DNA from: Chelativorans sp.
GTDB taxonomy: Bacteria; Pseudomonadota; Alphaproteobacteria; Rhizobiales; Rhizobiaceae
Length of the DNA: 64,000 nucleotides
NCBI RefSeq assembly: GCF_031180965.1
Contig: NZ_JAPSLH010000025.1
Coordinates: 1-64,000 of the forward strand
Direction: 5' to 3'
Shown here: positions 50,176-59,055 of the stretch, one piece after another
Position numbering within the stretch: the first letter of the stretch is position 1
How the letters are laid out: each line of letters opens with the position of its first letter
Made by a program: the position numbers and the translations under genes
Notes under the pieces: model-generated
Told to the model about the DNA's origin: nothing
Database searches by the model: none
The model's input: the letters and a program-made list of their open reading frames with translations, nothing else

Positions 50176-52776
50176 TCAGGCGCGCATCCGCTCGCCCTCG
50201 GGGTCGAAGGGCGGCAGGAGATTGATGCGCGCGGGGCGGCGCCGGCCAAGGATCTCGATCTCGAAAAGGCCGGCGTTTTCATCTTCCGCAAGCGCCGCCG
50301 GCACATAGCCCTGCCCCATGGATCTCTCCACATAGTGGGCATAGCCGCCGGAGGTGACCCAGCCGACCACGCGCCAGTCACCGTCGATGATGCCGCGGAC
50401 TGCGGACGCATCCTCGCCGTTTCTGCCGAGGGCAGGGGTGTCACGCAGCGCAGGAGCGGAAGGGTTACCCTCTGAACCAAAGCGGGGCGCGCCGAAACCG
50501 TGCGGCACTTCCACCGTGCCGAAATCCCTGTCCCCGACTTTCGCCCAGATCGGCTCGTCCCCCATCACATCGGCGTCGAGCGCGTCGACGATGAAGGAGA
50601 CCCGGCGCAGCTTCGGTCCCTCTGCCTTCTCCCGCGCGGCGGCCTCGCGGCCGATAAAGTCGTTCTTGTCGAGGCGCATGAAGCGGTCCATCGCGCCTTC
50701 TAAAGGCCCATAGATCGGCCGCAGCTCGCGATACCAGGTCGGAAAATTCTTCTCCAGCCGCATGGAGAGCAGCGCGCGCATGCCAAAATCCACGATGCCG
50801 AATTCCGCGCCCGCTTGCTTGACCCCTTCGTAGACGCGCCGCTCATAGGCAGGCTGCATCCAGATCTCGTAGCCGAGATCGCCCGTATAGGTGAGCCGGT
50901 TCACCATGCAGGGCGCGCCGGCGACATCCATCTCGCGGAAATCCATGAAGCGGAACGCATCGTTCGAGACGTCCGTATCGGTCAGCTTCTCCAGCACCGC
51001 ACGCGATCTCGGGCCGGCGATGGAAAGGCCAACCAGCGTCTGGTCGAAGCGGTGCAGCCGGACGGAGCCGTCCTTCGGCAGGTGCTTCTCGAACCAGCGC
51101 ATGTGATATTTCTGCGCCGCCGAGGAGCCCCAGATCAGAAACCGCTCCTCGCCCGCACGGGCGATGGTGAAGTCGCCGATCAGCTTTCCGAACTCGTTCA
51201 GCATCGGCGAAAGTACGATGCGGCCGGGCCTTGGCATGCGGTTGGTCATCAGGCGGTCGAGGAAGGCCCCGGCGCCGGGGCCGGAAACCTCGTATTTCGC
51301 GAAGTTGGCGATCTCGGTCACGCCGACGCCGTTGCGGACCGCCCGCACCTCGTTGCCCACATGCTCAAAGTCGTTGGAGCGGCGGAAGGAGACGATGTCC
51401 TTCGGCTCCGTCCCCTCGGGCGCAAACCAGAGCGGCGTCTCCAGGCCCCAGGAGTCGCCCATTACCGCATTGTTGTCGCGCACCATCACGTCATAGAGCG
51501 GCGTCGTCTGCGCCGGGCGGGCGGCGGGCAACTCCTCGTTGGGGAAGCGGATCGAGAAGCGCCGCGAATAGTTCTCGCGCACCTTGGCGTTGGTGTAGCG
51601 CAGCGTCGCCCATTCGCCGAAGCGGGCGACATCCATGCCCCAGACGTCGAAGCCGGGGTCGCCATTGACCATCCAGTTGGACAGCGCCAGGCCCACGCCG
51701 CCGCCCTGGCTGAATCCGGCCATCACCGCGCAGGCGCACCAGAAGTTCGTAAGCCCCTGCACCGGCCCGACCAGCGGGTTGCCGTCAGGCGCGAAGGTGA
51801 ACGGGCCGTTGATGACCTGCTTGATGCCGGCCTTTTCCAGCGCCGGGAAATGGCGGAAGCCGAGCTCAAGCGAGGGGGCGATGCGGTCGATGTCGGGCTG
51901 GAGCAGCTCATGGCCGAAATCCCAGGGCGTCTCCACCGGCGACCAGGGTTTTGCCGCCTTCTCGTAGGTGCCGAGCAGAATGCCGTTCCTCTCCTGCCGC
52001 GTATAGATCTCGCCCTTGAAGTCGATGACGCCGATCATCTCCCGGCCCGTCGACCGGTTGAACTCTTCCACCTCCGGCATCGGCTCGGTGAGGAGATACA
52101 TGTGCTCCATGGCGAGCAGCGGCAACTCGAGGCCCACCATGCGGCCCACCTCGCGCGCCCAGAGGCCCCCGCAATTGACCACATGCTCGGCTTTCACCGT
52201 GCCCTTCTCGGTCACCACATTCCAGGTGCCGTCCGGCTCCTGCGTCAGTTCCACCACCCGGTTGCGCAGCTCGATCTCCGCGCCCAGCTTGCGCGCCGCC
52301 TTGGCATAGGCATGGGTCGTGCCGGAGGGGTCGAGATGGCCCTCCACCGGATCCCACATGGCGCCGACGAACTGCGTCTCGTCCATGATGGGGAACATGG
52401 CCTTGGCTTCGGACGGGGTGATCAGCTCCGTCTCCATGCTGAGATACCGGCCCTTGGCATGCACAAGACGCAGGAAATCCATGCGCTCGGGTGTATCTGC
52501 CATCATCACGCCGCCGGTCAGGTGCAAGCCGCAAGACTGGCCGGAAAGCTCCTCGATCTCCTTGTAGAGCTGCACGGTATAAGCCTGCAGCTTGGCGACG
52601 TTCGGGTCGCCGTTCAGCGTGTGGAAGCCGCCCGCCGCATGCCAGGACGAACCCGAGGTCAGCTCCGAGCGCTCGATCAGGAGCACATCCGTCCAGCCGG
52701 CGCGGGCAAGGTGATAGAGCACCGAACAGCCCACCACCCCGCCGCCGATGACAACCGCTTTCGCATGGGATTTCAT
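50176..52776 (-). CDS. Dimethylglycine dehydrogenase-like FAD/THF enzyme (copy 2)
   Basis: An 866-residue relative of the 26375-28891 enzyme. FAD motif GGGVVG (11-16), SSWHAAG with His46 as likely covalent FAD site, and a C-terminal GcvT domain (YTGDLGYEIWMQP, GMRALLSMRLEKNFP). Relative to copy 1 it has an insertion near the C-terminus (about residues 765-790) with the odd stretch GSEGNPSAPALRDTPALGRNGED. It is translationally coupled to the DUF559 gene (ATGA overlap) and lies in one transcription unit with mttB copy 2, suggesting successive demethylation of the same compound. Confidence 0.9.
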   Translation of the reverse strand: MKSHAKAVVIGGGVVGCSVLYHLARAGWTDVLLIERSELTSGSSWHAAGGFHTLNGDPNVAKLQAYTVQLYKEIEELSGQSCGLHLTGGVMMADTPERMDFLRLVHAKGRYLSMETELITPSEAKAMFPIMDETQFVGAMWDPVEGHLDPSGTTHAYAKAARKLGAEIELRNRVVELTQEPDGTWNVVTEKGTVKAEHVVNCGGLWAREVGRMVGLELPLLAMEHMYLLTEPMPEVEEFNRSTGREMIGVIDFKGEIYTRQERNGILLGTYEKAAKPWSPVETPWDFGHELLQPDIDRIAPSLELGFRHFPALEKAGIKQVINGPFTFAPDGNPLVGPVQGLTNFWCACAVMAGFSQGGGVGLALSNWMVNGDPGFDVWGMDVARFGEWATLRYTNAKVRENYSRRFSIRFPNEELPAARPAQTTPLYDVMVRDNNAVMGDSWGLETPLWFAPEGTEPKDIVSFRRSNDFEHVGNEVRAVRNGVGVTEIANFAKYEVSGPGAGAFLDRLMTNRMPRPGRIVLSPMLNEFGKLIGDFTIARAGEERFLIWGSSAAQKYHMRWFEKHLPKDGSVRLHRFDQTLVGLSIAGPRSRAVLEKLTDTDVSNDAFRFMDFREMDVAGAPCMVNRLTYTGDLGYEIWMQPAYERRVYEGVKQAGAEFGIVDFGMRALLSMRLEKNFPTWYRELRPIYGPLEGAMDRFMRLDKNDFIGREAAAREKAEGPKLRRVSFIVDALDADVMGDEPIWAKVGDRDFGTVEVPHGFGAPRFGSEGNPSAPALRDTPALGRNGEDASAVRGIIDGDWRVVGWVTSGGYAHYVERSMGQGYVPAALAEDENAGLFEIEILGRRRPARINLLPPFDPEGERMRA

Positions 52777-53378
52777 GATGTTTGGTCCGCGTGTGAAGAA
52801 AATGATTCAGGAGCGTAGACAAAGCGCAGGTCGGCGGCGCTGACATTTTCCGCCAGCCGGCCTTGCAGAGCCGCAAGGATCGTCTCGCAGACATGCGTTC
52901 GATGCTTCAGGACATCGACATTCCAGAAACGGATGATGGAGAACCCGCGCGAGCGCATGAATTCGTCGCGACGCCGGTCATACGCGCTCTCCGCGTGCTG
53001 GCTGCCGTCGATCTCGACGACGAGGCGTCGTTCTCTGCAGGCAAAATCCGCGAAATATGGACCTATGGGAAACTGGCGTGTGAACTTGAAACCGCCCAGC
53101 TTGCGGTGCTTCAGCTCAAGCCAGAGCAGGGCTTCCGCTTCATTGCCTGCCTGGCGAAGCTGCTTGGCGCGTTTTGTTGTGCCTGCCTTTCGGCGACTCC
53201 GCGTGTCCGTAGGGCCTTCCCCCACTCCGGCCCTTTGGGCCACCTCTCCCCCCGCCGGGGGGAGAGGAAGGGCGTCAGATGTTGCGGGCGGCGCTTCCTC
53301 TCCCCCGTCGAGCGGGGGAGAGGTGGTCCGCCCAGCGGACCGGAGTGGGGGTCGATTAGAAAGCTCAGGATCGCCCAT
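52773..53378 (-). CDS. DUF559 (Vsr-like endonuclease fold) protein with repeat-derived N-terminus
   Basis: A 201-residue reading. The C-terminal 125 residues are a clear DUF559 domain: NEAEALLWLELKHRKLGGFKFTRQ (in part), PIGPYFADFACRERRLVVEIDGSQH and FWNVDVLKH, with the nuclease-type Asp and Glu of the PD-(D/E)XK/Vsr fold. The N-terminal part runs through a 133-base palindromic repeat (53219-53351) and is Pro/Gly/Arg-rich junk-like sequence. ATG 53378 has GAGGGG upstream; a GTG inside the repeat is an alternative start. Placed between mttB copy 2 and the dehydrogenase. Function unknown. Confidence 0.7.
   Translation of the reverse strand: MGDPELSNRPPLRSAGRTTSPPLDGGEEAPPATSDALPLPPAGGEVAQRAGVGEGPTDTRSRRKAGTTKRAKQLRQAGNEAEALLWLELKHRKLGGFKFTRQFPIGPYFADFACRERRLVVEIDGSQHAESAYDRRRDEFMRSRGFSIIRFWNVDVLKHRTHVCETILAALQGRLAENVSAADLRFVYAPESFSSHADQTS
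53219..53351. repeat. Palindromic intergenic-type repeat inserted in the DUF559 gene
   Basis: Perfect 12-base terminal inverted repeats CCCCCACTCCGG / CCGGAGTGGGGG (53219-53230, 53340-53351). Inside are GGCCC/GGGCC, an 11-base stem CCTCTCCCCCC/GGGGGGAGAGG (53243-53267), a 10-base stem CCTCTCCCCC/GGGGGAGAGG (53297-53323) and GGTCCGC/GCGGACC (53325-53341). This is a non-coding MITE/REP-like element of the sort I recall from Mesorhizobium relatives. It encodes no transposase. Confidence 0.85.
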
Positions 53379-53391
53379 GCCGCATCGCCCC

Positions 53392-54969
53392 TCAAAAATC
53401 CGTCGGGGCGCCGCCCTCGCGGATTCGCCGCTCGACGAAGTCGTCGAGCTCCTCGCGGATCGCCTCGTCCATGGGCGGCTCCTCAAACTGCGCCAGGCGC
53501 TCCTTCCACAGCCGATTGGCGCGCTCGATGGCGGTGGGAGAGCCCGCCTGCGCCCAGGTCTCATAATTGCGCCAGTCGGAGATGATCGGGGAGTAGAAGG
53601 CGTTTCTGTAACGCGCCTGCGTGTGCGGCGAGCCGAAAAAGTGCCCGCCGGGGCCGACCTCGCGGATCGCCTCCACGGCGAGCGCATCCTCCGACAGGTC
53701 AAGCGGTGCCAGAAACTCCGCCACCATCTGCAGAAGATCAATGTCGAGCATCATCTTCTCGTAGGAGCAGCGCAGCCCTCCCTCGAGCCATCCTGCGGCG
53801 TGCTTCACCATGTTGGTGCCGCTCTGGATGCAGCCCCACAGCGAGAACACGCTCTCATAGGCCGCCTGCGCGTCCACCGTGTTGGCGGCGCAGGTGTTCG
53901 AGCTGCGATAGGGGATCCGGTAGCGGCGCGCGAGCTGGCCGCCGAGGAGCTGCGCCTTCATATATTCCGGCGTGCCGAAGGCCGGCGCACCCGAGCGCAT
54001 GTCGACATTGGAGGTAAAGCCGCCATAGGCGACCGGCGCGCCCTTGCGCACCATCTGCGAAAATGCGAGCGCGGCGAGCGCCTCCGCATTCTGCAGCACC
54101 ACCGCGCCGGCGACGGTCACCGGCGCCATCGCGCCTGCCAGGGTGAAGGGCGTGACGACCACGACCTGCCCATGGGCGGACATCTGCAGGATGCCCTCCA
54201 TCATCGGCACGTCGAGCTTCAGCGGCGAATTGGTGTTGATGATGGTGAAGCAGGACGGCTCCTCCAGGAGCTGCTCGCGGCTGACGCCGCGCACGATGCG
54301 CGCGATCTCGATCCCGTCCAGATTGCGCTCGCGCCCCAGCGAATAGACGTGGAAGGCCTTGTCGGTGAGCGTTGTGATGTCGCGCAGGCACTGCAGATGC
54401 CGCACCGACGGATGGATGTCGATCGGCTCCACTGGATAGCCGCCGGCGCAGTGGATGATGTTGTGCATCTGCGCGAGCTTGATGAAGTTGCGGAAATCGG
54501 TCTGGTTGCCCGGCCGCCTTCCCGTATCCGTGTCGGAAGAGTTGGGCGCCGATCCCATCTGCGCAAAGATGAGCCTGTTGCCGCCCATATGCAGGTTGTG
54601 CAGGGGGTTGCGCGCATGCACGGTGAATTCCGGCGGGCAGTGGGCGATCAGCTCCAGCACCATGTCCGCATCGAAGCGCACCCGCTCCGAGCCTTCCCGT
54701 ATATCGGCGCCATGGCGGCGCATGATGGCGCGCGCCTCGTCATGCAGGACTTCGACGCCGATCTCCTTGAGCACGCGCAGCGAGGCGAGATGGATGGATT
54801 CCAGCTCGTCCGCCGAGACGATCTCGGTCGGCGGAAAAGGATTCGCCGGCTGCCCGAAGGCGGGCTGTTCGAACGCCGCGGTCGCGCCGCCGCGCTTTCC
54901 CGCCCGACCGCCGCGCCGCAAGCGGCCGGCCTCGGGTCTGGCTTCGGCTGGAAGGTCGGGAGCCGTCAT
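53392..54969 (-). CDS. Trimethylamine methyltransferase family protein, non-pyrrolysine (MttB-like, copy 2)
   Basis: A 525-residue MttB-superfamily protein, clearly related to copy 1 (TPFTLAGAMAPVTVAG, GTNMVKHAAGWLEGGL, AIREVGPGGHFFG, then HTQARYRNAFYSPII). No internal amber codon. The N-terminal 11-27 region is basic (six Arg, one Lys), again outside the barrel. It precedes DUF559 by 13 bases and the dehydrogenase copy 2, so it probably starts demethylation of a quaternary amine whose dimethyl product the dehydrogenase takes on. It lacks its own corrinoid gene nearby and would use the one at 42142-42834. Confidence 0.92.
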   Translation of the reverse strand: MTAPDLPAEARPEAGRLRRGGRAGKRGGATAAFEQPAFGQPANPFPPTEIVSADELESIHLASLRVLKEIGVEVLHDEARAIMRRHGADIREGSERVRFDADMVLELIAHCPPEFTVHARNPLHNLHMGGNRLIFAQMGSAPNSSDTDTGRRPGNQTDFRNFIKLAQMHNIIHCAGGYPVEPIDIHPSVRHLQCLRDITTLTDKAFHVYSLGRERNLDGIEIARIVRGVSREQLLEEPSCFTIINTNSPLKLDVPMMEGILQMSAHGQVVVVTPFTLAGAMAPVTVAGAVVLQNAEALAALAFSQMVRKGAPVAYGGFTSNVDMRSGAPAFGTPEYMKAQLLGGQLARRYRIPYRSSNTCAANTVDAQAAYESVFSLWGCIQSGTNMVKHAAGWLEGGLRCSYEKMMLDIDLLQMVAEFLAPLDLSEDALAVEAIREVGPGGHFFGSPHTQARYRNAFYSPIISDWRNYETWAQAGSPTAIERANRLWKERLAQFEEPPMDEAIREELDDFVERRIREGGAPTDF

Positions 54970-55304
54970 GGGAGGCCTCGCTGCCCTTTGTAAGGAGCAG
55001 CATCATGGCCCTTGCGCCGCCCGGCCAATGCGCGCATGGCGACGGAAAGCGTAGGAGAAACGACATGGGATGTCGCGCATGGGGAAGGGCGGGAAGGCCG
55101 CCGGAGCGCCCGTTTTCCTGAAAACGGAAAACCGCGTCCTCCGGGCGGGAGAAACGCGGTATCGGTACGCTCTACACCATCGCCCCCGCGCTACACTACG
55201 CTCGCAAGGGGCAGCCGCTCCGGTACGCGAGACCTTTTCCGGAGCCGGGGAGGCTTTGATGTCCGCCTCGGTGTTCCTTTTAGCCGGACATCCTTACCGT
55301 CAGG
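54970..55304. other. 335-base gap upstream of mttB copy 2
   Basis: No convincing gene. It should hold the promoter of the mttB-DUF559-dehydrogenase unit. A perfect dyad GTTTTCC (55112-55118) / GGAAAAC (55126-55132) with seven bases between may be a regulator site or weak hairpin; the only other feature is G+C-rich DNA. Confidence 0.5.
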
Positions 55305-56243
55305 TTAGCAAGTGCTTGCGCAAACCTTAATGCGGGATTTTTGTGCAGGGCTATGGTTGCCCTCGGCCCCGCCGCGCAGGAAATTGATGATGGCGGAGAA
55401 ATCCTTTCCCCCGTTCCCCATGGCCTCGAACAGCGCGTAGAGCTGCGCGGCTTCGGCACCCAGCGGGATCGCGGCGCCGGCCGCCTGGGCCGCCTCCTGG
55501 GCGAGCCGCAGGTCCTTCAGCATCAGGCTTGCGGCGAAGCCCGGCCGGTAGTCGCGGTTGGCGGGGGAGGCGGGGACCGGCCCCGGCACAGGACAATAGG
55601 AGGTGAGCGACCAGCACTGGCCGGACGAGGTGGACGCCACCTCGAACAGCGCCTGGTGCGAAAGCCCAAGCTTCTCCGCCAGCACGAAAGCCTCGCCGAC
55701 GGCGATCATCGATACGCCGAGAATCATGTTGTTGCAGATCTTGGCGGCCTGGCCCGCTCCAGCCGCGCCGCAATGGACGATGCGGCCGGCCATCGGCTTC
55801 AGGATGGGTTCGGCCCTCGCGAATGCCTCGTCCGACCCTCCGGCCATGAAAGTGAGCGTTCCCGCCTCGGCGCCGCCGACGCCGCCGGAGACCGGCGCGT
55901 CGATGGAGAGATGTCCATGCTCGGCGGCCATCGCATGGGCGCGCCTTGCCGAATCCACGTCGATCGTCGAGGAATCGATGAAGGGGGTGCCTTTGGCTGC
56001 CTTGGGCGCGAGATTTTCGTAGACCGTAAGCACATGCTTGCCGGCCGGCAGCATGGTGATGACTGCTTCCGCGCCCTCGACCGCCCCCTCGGCACTGTCG
56101 GCCCGCAGGACGCCATTCGCCTCGGCCTTCGCCAGGTTTTCGGGGAGGAGATCGAATCCGCGCACCTCATATCCCGCTTTCACGAGATTGGCCGCCATGG
56201 GATTGCCCATGTTGCCGAGGCCGATAAAGGCGATGGTGGTCAT
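55305..56243 (-). CDS. mmsB: 3-Hydroxyisobutyrate dehydrogenase
   Basis: A 312-residue NAD-dependent beta-hydroxyacid dehydrogenase of valine breakdown. GLGNMGNPMAANLVKAGY (8-25) is the nucleotide-binding signature; DAPVSGGVGGAEAGTLTFMAGG holds the substrate-binding Ser-Gly-Gly; Lys in GAGQAAKICNNM (about 169) is the catalytic residue. The start ATG 56243 follows GGAGG; an earlier in-frame start at 56255 does not. The C-terminus extends about 15 residues past the usual end. It follows the acyl-CoA dehydrogenase gene in the same direction. Confidence 0.93.
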   Translation of the reverse strand: MTTIAFIGLGNMGNPMAANLVKAGYEVRGFDLLPENLAKAEANGVLRADSAEGAVEGAEAVITMLPAGKHVLTVYENLAPKAAKGTPFIDSSTIDVDSARRAHAMAAEHGHLSIDAPVSGGVGGAEAGTLTFMAGGSDEAFARAEPILKPMAGRIVHCGAAGAGQAAKICNNMILGVSMIAVGEAFVLAEKLGLSHQALFEVASTSSGQCWSLTSYCPVPGPVPASPANRDYRPGFAASLMLKDLRLAQEAAQAAGAAIPLGAEAAQLYALFEAMGNGGKDFSAIINFLRGGAEGNHSPAQKSRIKVCASTC

Positions 56244-56304
56244 GTGATCCTCCAAAGTGGATTGGGGGGAGCAGGGAGTGCTGCCTTAGTCGTCGCGCTG
56301 CCTC

Positions 56305-57474
56305 TCACCGCTTCCCCACCAGATGCCTCGCGATGATCACGCGCATGATCTCGTTCGTGCCTTCCAGGATCTGGTGGACGCGAAGGTCGCGCACCAGCTT
56401 CTCCAGGCCGTAGTCATGCAGATAGCCGTAGCCGCCGTGAAGCTGCAGCGCCTCGTTCGCCACCTCGAAACAGGCGTCGGTCACGAACCGCTTCGCCATG
56501 GCCGACCATTTCGACGCGTCCGGCGCCTTGCGGTCGAGCATCGAGGCGGCGGTGTAGAGCAACAGGCGCGAGGCGGCCAGGTTCGTTTCCATGTCCGCCA
56601 GCTTGAACTGCAGCGCCTGGAACCGGTTGACGGGCTGCCCGAAGGCCTGGCGCTCGCCCGTATAGGCGAGCGCCTTGTCGAATGCCGCCTGGGCGCCGCC
56701 GAGCGAACAGGCGGCGATGTTGAGCCGGCCACCGTCTAGGCCGGCCATGGCGATGCGGAAACCGTCGCCCTCGCGGCCGAGCAGGTTTTCCGCCGGCACC
56801 CTGCAGTTGTCGAAGATCACCTGGCGCGTGGGCTGCATGTGCCAGCCCATCTTCTTCTCCAGCGGACCGAAGGAGAGCCCCGGCGCATCCTTCGGTACGG
56901 CGAGCGCCGATATCCCGCGCGGGCCGTCCTCGCCCGTCCGAGCCATCACGACATAGAGGTCGGAGACACCGGCGCCGGAGATGAACTGCTTCGTGCCGTT
57001 CAGCACATAATTCTCGCCGGATCGATCGGCCCTCGTCTTCAGCGCGGCCGCATCGGAGCCGGAGCCGGGCTCGGTCAGGCAATAGCTTGCCAGCCATTCC
57101 ATGGAGGTGAGCTTGGGCAGCAGGCGCGCGCGCTGCTCGCTGCTTGCGAAGGTGTCGATCATCCACGCGGCCATGTTGTGGATGGAGATGTAGGAGGAAA
57201 AGCCGGGGCAGGCGGCCGCCAGCGCCTCGAAGATCAGCACAGCGTCCAGCCGCTTGAGGCCTGATCCGCCGAACTCCTCCGAGCAATAGATGCCGCCGAA
57301 GCCGAGCGGTCCGGTGGCGCGGATCACCTCGACCGGAAAATGGCGCTCCCGGTCCCATTCGAGCGCAAAGGGCGCGACCTGCTCGGCCGCAAAGCTCTGC
57401 GCCATCTCCCGGATCGCGCGCTGGTCCGCGTTGAGCTCGAACTGCCCGTAAACGCTTTCGGCGACGGCGTCCAT
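56305..57474 (-). CDS. Acyl-CoA dehydrogenase (isobutyryl-CoA dehydrogenase type)
   Basis: A 389-residue FAD acyl-CoA dehydrogenase. Family signatures are [19 protein letters not shown] (FAD-binding), the [24 protein letters not shown] middle and [34 protein letters not shown] at the end, with the catalytic Glu in EGTNEI. With 3-hydroxyisobutyrate dehydrogenase just behind it (61 bases), isobutyryl-CoA (valine pathway) is the most likely substrate. Confidence 0.92.
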   Translation of the reverse strand: MDAVAESVYGQFELNADQRAIREMAQSFAAEQVAPFALEWDRERHFPVEVIRATGPLGFGGIYCSEEFGGSGLKRLDAVLIFEALAAACPGFSSYISIHNMAAWMIDTFASSEQRARLLPKLTSMEWLASYCLTEPGSGSDAAALKTRADRSGENYVLNGTKQFISGAGVSDLYVVMARTGEDGPRGISALAVPKDAPGLSFGPLEKKMGWHMQPTRQVIFDNCRVPAENLLGREGDGFRIAMAGLDGGRLNIAACSLGGAQAAFDKALAYTGERQAFGQPVNRFQALQFKLADMETNLAASRLLLYTAASMLDRKAPDASKWSAMAKRFVTDACFEVANEALQLHGGYGYLHDYGLEKLVRDLRVHQILEGTNEIMRVIIARHLVGKR

Positions 57475-57579
57475 GACATCCTCCCAGACATGCCGCTTTC
57501 TAACCCGGCAAGTTTAGTGCATTGGAGGGCGCGTGCAATGCGGGCTTCCGCACGGCTCATCAGCGGACGGGGGAGAGAA

Positions 57580-59049
57580 ATGGCGCGCGCCGTCATGCTC
57601 CAGGGAACAGGCTCCGACGTCGGCAAGTCGGTGCTCGTCGCGGGCCTTTGCCGCGCGGCGCGCCGGCGCGGGCTCAAGGTGCGCCCGTTCAAGCCGCAGA
57701 ACATGTCCAACAATGCCGCCGTCGCCGTCATTCCCGGCGAGGGGCGGGAAGGGGAGATCGGACGCGCGCAATGGCTGCAGGCGCTTGCTTGCGGCGTCGA
57801 GCCCACCGTGCACATGAATCCCGTGCTCCTGAAGCCGCAGAGCGATGTCGGCGCGCAGGTTGTCGTGCAGGGGCGCATCTTTGCCGAAGCGCATGCGAGC
57901 GACTATGGCAGGCTCAAGGACCGCCTGCTTGCCGCCGTCATGGACTCCTGGGCCAGGGTGGGCGAGAGCGCCGACCTCGTCATCGTGGAAGGGGCTGGCT
58001 CGCCGACGGAGATCAACCTGCGCGACCGGGACATCGCCAATATGGGCTTTGCCGTGCGGGCGGACGTGCCGGTGATCCTGGTCGGCGACATAGACCGCGG
58101 CGGCGTGATCGCCGCGCTTGCCGGAACGCATCTCATCCTGTCCGAACAGGACCGGGCGATGATCGCCGGTTTCGTCATCAACAAGTTCCGCGGCGATCTC
58201 TCCCTCTTCGATGCCGGGCTCGCGGCAATCACCCGTTTTACCGGCTGGCGCTCCTTCGGGGTCGTGCCCTGGCTCGCCGAGGCGGCGCGGCTGCCGGCTG
58301 AAGATTCGGTGGTGCTGGAGCGGCCGGCGGGCGCTGGGCATTCCGGCCTGAAGATCGCCGTGCCGATGCTCTCCCGCATCGCCAATTTCGACGATCTCGA
58401 CCCGCTGCGCGCCGAGCCGGGCGTGACCGTGGTGTTCGTGCCCCCGGGCCGGCCGCTGCCGGAGGATGCCGCGCTGGTCGTGCTTCCCGGCACCAAATCC
58501 ACCATTGCGGACCTCGAATTCCTGCGCGCCAATGGCTGGGATCGCGACCTTGAAGCGCATCGGGCGAAAGCCGGGGCGATCGTCGGCCTGTGCGGCGGGT
58601 ACCAGATGCTCGGCAGGCGCGTGACGGACCCGCAGGGCATCGAAGGCTCCCGGCGCGAGGCCGAAGGGCTCGGCCTTCTCGATGTGGAGACGGTGATGGC
58701 GCCCGAAAAGACAGTGCGCAACGTCTCGGCGCTATCGGCGAAATATTCCGTCCCGCTCACGGGCTACGAAATCCATCTGGGCGAAACGAGCGGTCCGGAC
58801 TGCGCGCGCCCGGTGGCCTTGGTGGAGGGCCGGCCCGAAGGGGCGGCATCCGTCGACGGAAAGGTCTTCGGGACCTATCTGCACGGCCTTTTCGGCGCGG
58901 ATGCCTTCCGCCGGGCCTTCCTGGCCGAGTTCGGCATCGCCGCTGGCACTGCCGGCTATCACGAGCAGGTGCAGGACGCGCTCGATGCGGTCGCCGGTCA
59001 TCTGGAGCACCACCTCGACTGCGACGCCATCTTCGCCGCGGCGCGCTAG
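57580..59049 (+). CDS. cobQ: Cobyric acid synthase
   Basis: A 489-residue glutamine-dependent amidotransferase that amidates adenosyl-cobyrinic acid a,c-diamide in cobalamin synthesis. ATP-binding [20 protein letters not shown] and [12 protein letters not shown] are at the N-terminus; [21 protein letters not shown] follows, and the glutaminase domain has the nucleophile Cys in [11 protein letters not shown] (about 347) and His in TYLHGLF. Start ATG 57580 after GGGGGAGAG. It would support the corrinoid-dependent enzymes in the window. No cobalamin riboswitch was seen in the 105 bases upstream. Confidence 0.95.
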   Translation: MARAVMLQGTGSDVGKSVLVAGLCRAARRRGLKVRPFKPQNMSNNAAVAVIPGEGREGEIGRAQWLQALACGVEPTVHMNPVLLKPQSDVGAQVVVQGRIFAEAHASDYGRLKDRLLAAVMDSWARVGESADLVIVEGAGSPTEINLRDRDIANMGFAVRADVPVILVGDIDRGGVIAALAGTHLILSEQDRAMIAGFVINKFRGDLSLFDAGLAAITRFTGWRSFGVVPWLAEAARLPAEDSVVLERPAGAGHSGLKIAVPMLSRIANFDDLDPLRAEPGVTVVFVPPGRPLPEDAALVVLPGTKSTIADLEFLRANGWDRDLEAHRAKAGAIVGLCGGYQMLGRRVTDPQGIEGSRREAEGLGLLDVETVMAPEKTVRNVSALSAKYSVPLTGYEIHLGETSGPDCARPVALVEGRPEGAASVDGKVFGTYLHGLFGADAFRRAFLAEFGIAAGTAGYHEQVQDALDAVAGHLEHHLDCDAIFAAAR

Positions 59050-59055
59050 AAGGCC

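Noticed and set aside
50171-50180. CCTGATCAGG palindrome at the end of PhnD-like and dehydrogenase genes (a similar one at 24156-24167)
   Set aside because: Arises because two convergent stops TGA and TCA abut or lie close; no loop or T-tract, so not taken as a designed site.
52773-53378. DUF559 gene as part of a restriction-modification or defence system
   Set aside because: No methyltransferase, restriction or defence genes adjoin; it is embedded in a metabolic operon.
57475-57579. Possible cobalamin riboswitch before cobQ
   Set aside because: The gap is only 105 bases and holds no B12-box-like sequence.
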